Origin: Agarilytica sp033852175 | GTDB taxonomy: Bacteria > Pseudomonadota > Gammaproteobacteria > Pseudomonadales > Cellvibrionaceae | NCBI GenBank assembly: GCA_033852175.1 | Contig: JAWSUY010000003.1 | Coordinates: forward strand, 124,001-188,000 | DNA length: 64,000 nt | Direction of reading: 5' to 3' | Part shown: positions 17,855-26,255 of the stretch, one piece after another | Layout of the letters: every line of letters begins with the position of its first letter | How positions within the stretch are numbered: position 1 is the first letter of the stretch | Notes under the pieces: model-generated | What the model was told of the DNA's origin: nothing | Databases searched by the model: none | The model's input: only the letters and a program-made list of their open reading frames with translations | Position numbers and translations under genes: made by a program

Positions 17855-18394
17855 ATTGATCTCCGATCATATTTTTATAGTTGTCTGTATTCGCTATAGT
17901 TTGTATTTAATTAATTGTTTGTAACGTTAGCTAAGGTTGGATTTGTTTCCGCTTGCTTGTGGTAAATCTTTCCTTGTATTGAAAACACGGAAGGAGTGAA
18001 GCCCCTCAAAATAATAAGAGTAGATGTTGAGGGGGGGATGGAATTTTTAAGGTAATGATGGTATGTCATGTGAATCTAATGACGAGATTACTGTTTTGAT
18101 ATTGCTTTTTGTGTCTGCGTCTAAGACGTTAAGCTGTTGTACTTGGTCTCGACTTAATTAAATATATGGCCGATTGGGTGTCGAGTGAGGGCCAATGAGT
18201 AAGTGTAGCGTTAGAGTGCTGAGTAAAAAATATTATGGTGAAAGCGTCTTTGTTGCTGGCGGTACTATTTTGGTGGTTTGATGAGTCAAGTGTCAGCTAG
18301 AAAGCATAGTTTGATGAGCGGCGCCTTTTCGTTCTGCGGTCGTCGTTCAGTTGCTTTAACTGGTTTGGAGTTTCAGGCTGGGGGGTTGAATGTT
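17855..18394. other. 540-bp gene-free region between carboxylesterase and fecR-type gene
   Basis: No supported gene. It must contain the carboxylesterase promoter (left end) and the 3' region of the anti-sigma gene. A CCCCTCAAAATAATAAGAG stretch at about 18002 loosely resembles the block upstream of the TonB receptors but has no gene in front of it. Confidence 0.55.
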
Positions 18395-19393
18395 TTATGG
18401 GGCTTTTGGGTCTAGCGTAATGAATTCGAGGTTATCGTCAACAGAGGAGCTTAAGTTTAGGGAAATCTTAAGCGACGTTAGTGTTGTTGAAAAGTCTCCG
18501 AGCTGTAATACCGCAACGACTTCCTTTTCTGCAAGTTCTGGGTTCCCGAGCGCTATTTGAGAGTCGTAGTAGCGGTTCACGTCATTGATTACATCCTCTA
18601 GTCGGTCTCCATGGTAGATGAGCTTATTGTTTCTCCAGGCGGTTTTATTTGTGGCGTTAACTCGTCTAGGTTGAATGCCCTTCGCTCCGTCTTCGATTGA
18701 CAGTTGCTGGTTTTGCGTCAAAGTAATGTCGGCTTCAAAAGAAGTTGTGTGGGTGTTTTCTGACGAGAGGCCTACGCGTCCCTCTATCACGGTGACAAGT
18801 GTTTCGTCTTGAGTGTTGAATATGGAGAATTGCGTCCCTAGAACTCGGATTGTTCCAGAGCTTGTTATTACATCGAAAGGGCGACCTTTACTTTTTTGAA
18901 TGTCAAAAAACACTTCGCCTTTGTTTAGTTGGACTACGCGCTGGTTTTTTTGAAAACTGACGGTAATGTCGCTGTTGGTGTTTAGTCGTAGTACGGAGCC
19001 ATCGCTGAGAATTACTTCTTGCTGTTGGCCTAGGGCAGTTTGATAGTGCCCTGAATCTAATGTCGGTTGGAAGTGTTGAAATATGCCCAGGCCGCAGAAC
19101 AATACAAAAATGCTGGCTGCTATAGTTGGCATTACTGGGAATTCAAATGATAGCCAGCTTTTTGTTGGGTTAGCTTTTTTAGCTGCTGAAGTGAGCTCTA
19201 CTTTTTCTAGTACTTCGCCTCGTTCCCACAGGGATTCTGCATTGAGGTAGGCGGCTTGATGTAATTGACTTTCGTCAAGCCAAGCAAAAAATGCTTCTTC
19301 TTGGCTTGGGGTCAATGAGGGTGACTGTAAAATGGCAAGCCACTTAAAGGCTGCGCTATAGGCGACATCGTTGTTTGCTGTTGATTTAAACAT
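18395..19393 (-). CDS. FecR-family anti-sigma factor / signal transducer
   Basis: An inner-membrane regulator that passes a signal from a TonB receptor to its ECF sigma factor. The cytoplasmic N-terminus has the DUF4880-type helix bundle (AFKWLAILQSPSLTPSQEEAFFAWL), one membrane segment lies at about residues 90-107 (TIAASIFVLFCGLGIF), and the periplasmic FecR domain shows VILSDGSVLRLNTNSDI, GEVFFDI, GTIRVLGTQFSI and VIEGRVGL. The C-terminus (LIYHGDRLEDVINDVNRYY) is STN-like. Start ATG at 19393 with GAGGAAAT upstream is preferred over TTG at 19408, whose codon lies inside that site. It follows the sigma gene by about 56 bp, probably as one transcript. Confidence 0.9.
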   Translation of the reverse strand: MFKSTANNDVAYSAAFKWLAILQSPSLTPSQEEAFFAWLDESQLHQAAYLNAESLWERGEVLEKVELTSAAKKANPTKSWLSFEFPVMPTIAASIFVLFCGLGIFQHFQPTLDSGHYQTALGQQQEVILSDGSVLRLNTNSDITVSFQKNQRVVQLNKGEVFFDIQKSKGRPFDVITSSGTIRVLGTQFSIFNTQDETLVTVIEGRVGLSSENTHTTSFEADITLTQNQQLSIEDGAKGIQPRRVNATNKTAWRNNKLIYHGDRLEDVINDVNRYYDSQIALGNPELAEKEVVAVLQLGDFSTTLTSLKISLNLSSSVDDNLEFITLDPKAP

Positions 19394-19449
19394 GTGGTAT
19401 TTCCTCAACCTGTTTGAGGCTCTTGTTAAGTTGGGGTTGCGGTTTGTAT

Positions 19450-19980
19450 TTATGGCGCATCTCTATCTAACCGCTCTCTCAGGTATTCCAATGCTGTAAT
19501 AATGTATTTTTCGATGGTGCTGACTGAAACGTTCAATTCTTGACTAATTTCCGCGTATGTTTTCGATTGGACCCGGCTTAGCAAAAATGCTTTTTGAATT
19601 TTAGGTGGCAACTTTACGACAGCTTTTTGTAGGACTTCTAGGTCCTTTCTGGCACTAACGAATCGCTCTGGAGACAGGGCTTGTTCCGTTTTGTCTTGTA
19701 CCGCAATGTAATTTTCGTGGTGTTTTTGTTTTCTGATTCGGTTTAATGCTAAATTACGGGCTGTTTTGTACAGGTATGCCCTAGGGTCTTCGATATTTTC
19801 GGGGGTTTCCATGCGTAACATATTGCGAAACGCATCTTGTACAATATCGTCTGCCTCATGGATATCCCCAAACTTTCCTGCGACAAAGTTACGTAGGTCG
19901 GAGGAATGGGACATGAACAACGATTTGATGAAACTATGCTTCATTAACACACTGCTGGTTTGTGAGTTTGTTGAGAGCAT
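19450..19980 (-). CDS. ECF sigma factor, FecI-like
   Basis: A 176-residue sigma70-family protein. Region 2 is visible as FGDIHEADDIVQDAFRNML and YLYKTARNLALNRIRKQK; region 4 as LPPKIQKAFLLSRVQSKTYAEISQELNVSVSTIEKYIITALEYLRERL. No other sigma regions are present, as in the ECF group. It pairs with the downstream FecR-type gene and lies head-to-head with a TonB receptor carrying an STN signalling domain, which is the classic cell-surface signalling arrangement. Targets are probably the receptor genes (inference). ATG at 19980; an internal Met at residue 13 is possible. Confidence 0.92.
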   Translation of the reverse strand: MLSTNSQTSSVLMKHSFIKSLFMSHSSDLRNFVAGKFGDIHEADDIVQDAFRNMLRMETPENIEDPRAYLYKTARNLALNRIRKQKHHENYIAVQDKTEQALSPERFVSARKDLEVLQKAVVKLPPKIQKAFLLSRVQSKTYAEISQELNVSVSTIEKYIITALEYLRERLDRDAP

Positions 19981-20203
19981 ATGTTCTTCTATCTAGCCTT
20001 CAGTTGCGAGGGTTATTATCAGATCGGGGGCATGTAGTGTCTTTTTACACTTTGCTAGGCCTGAGTGTTGAGTTGAATGAAAGGCGTTCTTATTGTTTCA
20101 CTCGAGGATTGATGGCTTTATGAGCAGGGCCTGGAATGAAATTTGTCTATCCTGCACCATATAATTATACTCTGGCTTCTATACAAAACACTTTAGTGAT
20201 GAA

Positions 20204-20229
20204 CCCCCTCAAAAAATAATGTAGTATTT
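20204..20229 (+). promoter_or_regulatory. Conserved A-rich block upstream of TonB receptor 1
   Basis: CCCCTCAAAAAATAATGTAGTATT lies about 30-50 bp before the receptor start; an almost identical block occurs before receptor 2 (23008-23033). It may be part of an ECF-sigma-dependent promoter or an mRNA leader element; which of these is not known. Confidence 0.45.
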
Positions 20230-20257
20230 TCGAAAAATAATAAAATATCCGTACTTT

Positions 20258-22957
20258 GTGCGAGTTAACAAGGGACAGTGTCTTATCGCAATCAATCGAA
20301 GTATCGTTTTTATGCCCCTTTTTGCTCTGCTGGGTTGTGCATTGTCTTTGATCGTCTCTTCTTCTGGAGTAATTGCTCAGCCTTCGGGAAGTGATGAGGC
20401 CGGGCACCTAGCCAAAAAAATCTTCTTTTTAGATATTCCATCGCAATCCCTCCAGGAGGGGATTGTAGAATTTGGATTGCAGGCAAATGTTAATCTCATA
20501 GTACCCGCTAATCTGTTGGCTAAGCATCAATCCAGTCCTTTATACGGTCGCTATAGCCTTAGTCAGGCTCTTGAAATACTGCTCTCGAAAACGCCTTTTT
20601 CATATGTAATTGAGGGGGACTTGGCTACGGTGTTCCTGGTTGCTGGCCAAGGTCCTGTTGAAACTCATCCTATGGGTCAGTCTTCTGGTAAGCGTTCGGT
20701 TCGAGAGATAGAAGATGTTTTGGTCGTATCTGCTCGACATCGAGACGAGGATATTCAAGATGTGCCGATGTCTTTGGCGGTATTTAGCGGTGAATTTTTA
20801 GAGTTGAATGGGGTGCCAGATCTTGCACGGCTAAGCCCATTGCTTGCCAATACCTCTCTGACTGTCGCTAGGGGTACTAACACTACTTTGGTCGCGTATA
20901 TTCGAGGTATTGGTCAGTCAGACCCATTGCCTGGTTTTGAGTCGGGTGTTGGTATCTATATTGATGATGTATATCGCAATAGGCCTCAGGGCGCTGTTCT
21001 GGATATTTACGATGTGGAGCGTATTGAGGTATTGCGAGGCCCCCAGGGTACACTTTATGGCAGAAACACTATCGGAGGAGCAATAAAATATATTACAAAG
21101 CGATTAAGCGGAGAGCCAGAGTTTAATGTAAAAGGATCTTTAGGCAGCTTTCATCAGCAGGACTTGGTTGTGACTGCAGGAGCGCCTGTTATGGGTGATC
21201 TTTTTAGAATCGGTGGTAGTCTTGCGTCCTTCAATCGTGGTGGTTTTGGTGAAAATGTTGAGACTGGTGAAGAGCATTACGATAAAGACATTGTAACGGC
21301 GCGAGCCAGTGTGGAAATAAGGCCTTCGAGTAGGGCCTTTGTGAGGTTGGTTTTAGATCACACCAGAGATAAATCTGGGCCAAAGCCAGGTTATCGTGCA
21401 AGCCCGAGCGATGTAGCGGTGGACGAGAACGGGGACTTTTTTCAGCCTCTCGATAGTGTATTTGACTCCCGTGCGGGGGCAACGGCCCAGGGACACGCTA
21501 TAAGCGCTAATAATCAGGGCACCTTCGGGTTTTCAGTGCTTGTTGAATGCTCTATTGATGATGAGTTAGAGCTTCGTTCGATATTGGCTTTCAGAGACGA
21601 TGAGCAGGATTCACCTATCGATTTTGATGGTCTTCCGGGCAGTTATGGCGATATATATAGTAGATACGAAAGTGAGCAGGTTAGCTATGAATTGCGGCTC
21701 GTATACGAAAGTGGTGCAATTCAGGGTGTGGCTGGTTTTTATTATCTTGATGCAGATGCGTTTAGTGCTTATGACAGTGTTAATGGCGAAGTGGACGTAA
21801 CGGGTATTGTTGAGTGGGTTGACGATCCTGGTGTCGTGACAATCACTTCTGGCACCATAAAAACTAAAGCTTGGGCGGTATTTTCTGAGGTTAATTTTGG
21901 GCTTATTGACACTTTAGATCTGTCTATAGGGGCGAGGTATACATCAGATTCCAGGAGTGCGGAGCTGAAGACTGAAATCTATCTAGGTGTTTTCTCGTCG
22001 CCATATTTTTCTGGGGTAGAGGCAGATTCATATTTGATCGGTTATTTTGAGAACAGCCGAACGGATCCAGGGTTTACGCCTAGGGTGAGTATTAATTGGG
22101 CGATAGGCAATGTCAGTCTATATTCAGTCTACAGTCGAGGTTTCAAAGGTGGAGGATATAACCCGAGAGGGTTTTACTTCAATGAAGAAAAACAGAAGGG
22201 ATTTGAACCGGAGGCGGTGGGTTCATACGAGTTAGGGTTTAAAGCCCGTTTTTTTGACGGAGGGCTTACGTCTAACTTAGCCGTTTTTTACAGTGATTAT
22301 CAAAATGTTCAAATTATAGGAAGTCTTCTGAATGAAGGTGATTATAACGCTGACGGTATTAACGATAAGTATATTGAATCGGTTACAAATGATGCCGAAG
22401 CGCGTATTTACGGGCTTGAATTTGATGTTACGACACGTATTTCTGATGGCTTTAATATGAGTCTGGCTGTTGGGATGATCGATGCGGAGTATTATGGATT
22501 TTATGAGGTGCAGGAAATAAATGGTGATGAGGAGGGGGTGGAATATCGGACGGGAGAATATGAGTTTGTAAATTCATCCGAAGATCATCGATTTCCTTTC
22601 TCTCCTGAGTTAACGATAGGGCTTTCTTCTCGCTATCGTATACAGGTTAAGTCTGGTGAGCTGTTATTTTTAGGTGGGCTTTATTACTCTAGTCGTACGT
22701 ACTCTCATAATCGTGTAAATGATATCCTTGGTCAGCCAGGGCATACCTTATTTAACGTTAGCGTTGTTTGGCGTTCAGATGGTGGCCGCTGGTTGCTGGG
22801 GGCGAATGGGCTTAATTTATCGGACAAAGAATATATTGTTGATGGTTATTCTTTGCCTGATATGGGAGTGCCAAGCATCGTTCAGGGTGAGCGCGCTGAT
22901 TCTGACTTTTACGGTAATCCTCGGACTGTGACAGCAACGATTAAGTATTCCTTTTAG
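20258..22957 (+). CDS. FecA-type TonB-dependent receptor with STN signalling domain (1)
   Basis: An 899-residue outer-membrane transporter. Signal peptide to about residue 40 (GVIA|QPSG). The STN domain at about 52-130 (IFFLDIPSQSLQEGIVEFGLQANVNLIV) contacts FecR in the periplasm. The plug domain has REIEDVLVVSARHRDEDIQDVPMSL (TonB-box region), VLDIYDVERIEVLRGPQGTLYGRNTIGGAI, then a beta-barrel ending in a terminal aromatic (IKYSF). The start is taken as GTG at 20258, with no clear ribosome site; ATG at 20312 is possible. Divergent from the sigma/FecR genes. Ligand unknown; the esterase context suggests a degradation product (inference). Confidence 0.92.
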   Translation: MRVNKGQCLIAINRSIVFMPLFALLGCALSLIVSSSGVIAQPSGSDEAGHLAKKIFFLDIPSQSLQEGIVEFGLQANVNLIVPANLLAKHQSSPLYGRYSLSQALEILLSKTPFSYVIEGDLATVFLVAGQGPVETHPMGQSSGKRSVREIEDVLVVSARHRDEDIQDVPMSLAVFSGEFLELNGVPDLARLSPLLANTSLTVARGTNTTLVAYIRGIGQSDPLPGFESGVGIYIDDVYRNRPQGAVLDIYDVERIEVLRGPQGTLYGRNTIGGAIKYITKRLSGEPEFNVKGSLGSFHQQDLVVTAGAPVMGDLFRIGGSLASFNRGGFGENVETGEEHYDKDIVTARASVEIRPSSRAFVRLVLDHTRDKSGPKPGYRASPSDVAVDENGDFFQPLDSVFDSRAGATAQGHAISANNQGTFGFSVLVECSIDDELELRSILAFRDDEQDSPIDFDGLPGSYGDIYSRYESEQVSYELRLVYESGAIQGVAGFYYLDADAFSAYDSVNGEVDVTGIVEWVDDPGVVTITSGTIKTKAWAVFSEVNFGLIDTLDLSIGARYTSDSRSAELKTEIYLGVFSSPYFSGVEADSYLIGYFENSRTDPGFTPRVSINWAIGNVSLYSVYSRGFKGGGYNPRGFYFNEEKQKGFEPEAVGSYELGFKARFFDGGLTSNLAVFYSDYQNVQIIGSLLNEGDYNADGINDKYIESVTNDAEARIYGLEFDVTTRISDGFNMSLAVGMIDAEYYGFYEVQEINGDEEGVEYRTGEYEFVNSSEDHRFPFSPELTIGLSSRYRIQVKSGELLFLGGLYYSSRTYSHNRVNDILGQPGHTLFNVSVVWRSDGGRWLLGANGLNLSDKEYIVDGYSLPDMGVPSIVQGERADSDFYGNPRTVTATIKYSF

Positions 22958-23007
22958 GTGTGAATCCGGAGAAGGCTTCGTATTTATTTGGATGCCCCAG
23001 AAAAGAA

Positions 23008-23033
23008 AACCCTCCAAAAATAATGTAACATTC
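23008..23033 (+). promoter_or_regulatory. Conserved A-rich block upstream of TonB receptor 2
   Basis: ACCCTCCAAAAATAATGTAACATT matches the block before receptor 1 at most positions. It lies about 60-90 bp before the GTG start, between the stop of receptor 1 and receptor 2. Confidence 0.45.
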
Positions 23034-23094
23034 CCAAAGTCAGCCTCTCGTAATTATTCTTATTGGGGGAGTGTTAGGTTTCTAGTTTACCTCT

Positions 23095-25617
23095 GTGGAG
23101 CATGATTTTATTTTGAATATTCGGTTTAGCCTTTTAGGTCTTGTAGTTTTCGGGCTGTTTTATTTTTTCGAAATTGCCGCTGCTTCTGCCGAGGTTGTTG
23201 ATGCTCACCGATCTATGCCGTTATCAAAAAAGCTTGTTTTTTTTGACCTTCCTTCTCAGTCGCTCAAAAGTGCATTAATCGAGTTTGGGCTTCAGGCTGG
23301 AGTTAATATTATTGTACCCGCACATCTCGTTAATTCTTTTGAAGCTAAAGCGGTGCTCGGTCGTTATGGTATAGGGCGCGCATTGGAAATTTTACTTTCG
23401 AATACACCACTTATTTATAGGGTTAATGCAATAGCGGGGGCAGTTGTTCTGGAACTTTCTCACAATAAGACGATAGTTGGGCGGGAGCCTCATAAGATTT
23501 CTGTACGTGAGATTGAAGATGTTTTGGTGGTATCTGCGAGGCATTATGAGGAGGCCTTACAAGATGTCCCCATTTCGTTGTCTGTCTTTGGTGGCGAAGA
23601 GTTAGACCGAGATGGCGTGCAAAATTTAGTTCAGATGGGGGTATCTTTGGCTAATACGACCCTGCAGGTCGTCAGGGGTACGAATACAACATTGGCTGCT
23701 TATATTCGAGGGATAGGGCAGGATGAGCCTTTAGCAGGTTATGATTCTGGAGTCGGCGTTTATATCGATGATATATATCTTAACCGCCCCCAGGGAGCTG
23801 TATTGGATATTTATGACGTGGAGCGCATTGAAGTTTTGCGGGGCCCGCAGGGAGCTCTTTATGGACGTAATACAATTGGTGGAGCCATTAAATACATCAC
23901 GCGAAAACTGTCTGATGATCCGTCATTGGTGGTGAAGGCTTATGCGGGGAGTTTTCATCAGCAAGACATAATTGTCAGTGCAGGCACGCCGTTAGCTAAT
24001 AGCGATATACGGGTGGGCACGAGCTTTGGTTCGTTTAACCGTAATGGATATGGGAACAATTTAGTGACTGGAGAGAGCAATTACGATAAAGATATTATTG
24101 TTGGGCGTGCGAGTATCGAATATACCCCCTCTGAGGATGTGTTTGTTCGTATTTATGGCGATATGACTAAGAATAAATCAAGCACTCGTCGTGGCTATAG
24201 GTTTGTATTTGAGGATGGGGAGGATCCGCTTGATAATATCTATGATACCAAAGCGGGGACTGGGGCTTCAAAACACCCAGTGAACCATAGTGACGAATCT
24301 TCGCATAGCATTGCTGGGTCTTCAAGCTGGAGTCTGGATCATGGTTATACTCTAGAAACGATGACAGCCTATAGAGAAGATAAGAGCCAATCTCCAGGGG
24401 ATTTTGACTCTATTGAAGAGTCTATAATGAGCGTGCCTGCGATCTATAAAAATAGGCAGTTTAGTCAGGAACTCAAACTTAAATTCGAATTGAATAAGGT
24501 GCAGGGCTTGTTAGGTTTGTTTTATTTAGATGCGAATGCTTTAACTGCCTATGATCTTGAGCTTGTTAACGAAGGTTTTGGTGTATTTACATTGGCTGAT
24601 GTGGATATTAAAAGCCGGGCGATATTTATGTCTGTAAACCTTAAGGTGTCGGAGTTGTTTAGTGTTTCGGTAGGGGGCCGCTACACTATCGAGCAGCGTG
24701 ATATGATTTCGATAAGGGATGTTTTCGTTCTTAGAGAGGCTGAAGATTTTATTTCCCCTTATTTTGGTGGGGATATTGTTCCGGTTACGCTTCGTGAGTT
24801 TGATGAGTTGGGGAGTGAGGTTGTCCCTCGTTTTAGTGGGGCGCTTGAAGACCGTAAGTTTAATCCTCGAATCAGTCTTAGCTGGCAGCCATATGAGATG
24901 CTACATTTGTACTCTTCATATAGTACTGGGTTTAGGAGTGGGGGGTTTGATCCGCGGGGTCTCTATTCTGAGCCTAATACAAGAGAAGGCTTTTCCCCCG
25001 AGACGGTTGATACTTACGAAATTGGTTTAAAAGCATCTTGTTTTAGCGGTGATATAACATCCAGTTTTGCAGTTTTTCATAGCGATTACCGCAATATACA
25101 GATTAGAGATGACCGGTTGACTAACGGAGGGAAAGCGAATATATCGGGTGCAGAGTTAGAAGTTGCAGTGAGCTTATTTGACGGTGTAAAAGCGGATCTG
25201 TCAATTGGATTGATTGACTCAAAATATATTGAATATATAAATGAGGCGGGGGTAAATGTTGCAGGCGATCGCGTTTTCGCAAATACTCCTGCTTCAACTA
25301 TATCTTTATCGCTAAGTGGTGGGACGTCTGTTTTTGGTGGGAAATTATCGTGGCTAGCTTCAGCTAATTACAGGAGTGAGGTATCTCTTTATTCGCAATC
25401 CCCGCCTGGGTTAGTGCAAGAAAGTTATACCCTGTTTAATGGAAGTGTAGTATGGGAGTCGGGGGGCAGCGCGTGGCAGTTTGGTTTACATGGGTTGAAT
25501 TTGACTGAGGTGGAATACAAAGTTGGAGGGTATTTTTTTCCCCAGTTCAGCAACGTAGGTACGGCTTTCTACGGCGATCCTCGTACAATTAAAGTAAGTC
25601 TGAGGCGCTCTTTTTAG
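23095..25617 (+). CDS. FecA-type TonB-dependent receptor with STN signalling domain (2)
   Basis: An 840-residue paralog of the preceding receptor, in tandem on the same strand with 137 bp between. Signal peptide (FSLLGLVVFGLFYFFEIAAASA), STN domain (LVFFDLPSQSLKSALIEFGLQAGVNIIV), TonB-box region REIEDVLVVSARHYEEALQDV, plug with IEVLRGPQGALYGRNTIGGAI, and a barrel ending LRRSF. The plug and STN parts are very similar to receptor 1 and the barrels diverge, suggesting duplication followed by change in ligand. The start is GTG at 23095 with no good ribosome-binding site, so the N-terminus is uncertain by a few residues. Confidence 0.92.
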   Translation: MEHDFILNIRFSLLGLVVFGLFYFFEIAAASAEVVDAHRSMPLSKKLVFFDLPSQSLKSALIEFGLQAGVNIIVPAHLVNSFEAKAVLGRYGIGRALEILLSNTPLIYRVNAIAGAVVLELSHNKTIVGREPHKISVREIEDVLVVSARHYEEALQDVPISLSVFGGEELDRDGVQNLVQMGVSLANTTLQVVRGTNTTLAAYIRGIGQDEPLAGYDSGVGVYIDDIYLNRPQGAVLDIYDVERIEVLRGPQGALYGRNTIGGAIKYITRKLSDDPSLVVKAYAGSFHQQDIIVSAGTPLANSDIRVGTSFGSFNRNGYGNNLVTGESNYDKDIIVGRASIEYTPSEDVFVRIYGDMTKNKSSTRRGYRFVFEDGEDPLDNIYDTKAGTGASKHPVNHSDESSHSIAGSSSWSLDHGYTLETMTAYREDKSQSPGDFDSIEESIMSVPAIYKNRQFSQELKLKFELNKVQGLLGLFYLDANALTAYDLELVNEGFGVFTLADVDIKSRAIFMSVNLKVSELFSVSVGGRYTIEQRDMISIRDVFVLREAEDFISPYFGGDIVPVTLREFDELGSEVVPRFSGALEDRKFNPRISLSWQPYEMLHLYSSYSTGFRSGGFDPRGLYSEPNTREGFSPETVDTYEIGLKASCFSGDITSSFAVFHSDYRNIQIRDDRLTNGGKANISGAELEVAVSLFDGVKADLSIGLIDSKYIEYINEAGVNVAGDRVFANTPASTISLSLSGGTSVFGGKLSWLASANYRSEVSLYSQSPPGLVQESYTLFNGSVVWESGGSAWQFGLHGLNLTEVEYKVGGYFFPQFSNVGTAFYGDPRTIKVSLRRSF

Positions 25618-26255
25618 ATTGGGTACGGTTATGCTGTCTTGCTTGGCTTTCTCCTCACATCAGAATCCTTCCCTTTTATTTTGAATGATCTTAGTGGGAA
25701 TGTTTTTGTTTTGGTGAGGAGACATAAAAAATGTTATTTTCCGTAGTAATTTTCCCATAAAAAATAAAAACCTCGGTTAAAAGCCACCACCAAACCCCCA
25801 TTTAATTTCACTTTGCTATAGTCGGCTCAAACACTTATTTCTTTTTAATCATTCACTGTCGACCCAGTCACATCCCCCGTTATCGATTTAATTCTTTTGA
25901 ATTCTAAAGAGGATACTTTACGTGACATTTGCTGCGCCTCTATAGACCTATTCTGCATAATTTGTCTGTTACCTGATTTCAAATTGAAATTAAAATCACC
26001 TTAATTACAGTGTTCTTTCGCATAACTCCATCATACTTTAGTCTAGTGTGCGACTAAGGTATGACCCTATAGAATCCTCTCCGTGTTTTGGCTTATCAAA
26101 TGTATATCGCTTAGTTTTTGCAGTTGCATTGGTAAATAAAACACAGCAGTAAAAATAACAATAAAAATAATTAACAGTCTCCAGGCGAATAAACTGCAAG
26201 AGTTCTTCTTGGGGTAATGCTGCCTGGGCTTCAACTTTCTCCGAGGCCTAATCTT
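25618..26255. other. 638-bp gene-free region before esterase 2
   Basis: No protein-like ORF. Very AT-rich towards the right. It holds the inverted-repeat element at 26033-26066 and presumably the esterase 2 promoter. A GAGACATAAAAAATGTTATT stretch at about 25720 weakly resembles the TonB upstream block. Confidence 0.6.
26033..26066 (+). promoter_or_regulatory. Inverted-repeat operator candidate upstream of esterase 2
   Basis: ATACTTTAGTC (26033-26043) and GACTAAGGTAT (26052-26062) form an 11-bp inverted repeat with one mismatch and 8 bp between; the right half continues GACC. It shares ACTAAGGTATGA exactly with the element before esterase 1, and lies at about the same distance (190-220 bp) from the start codon, so the two genes are probably co-regulated. 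Confidence 0.65.

Noticed and set aside
18002..18030. Third copy of the TonB upstream block
   Set aside because: Only a partial match and no plus-strand gene follows it.
26217..26255. 13-residue N-terminal extension of esterase 2
   Set aside because: Paralog 1 starts at the position equivalent to ATG 26256, and the signal peptide is complete from there.
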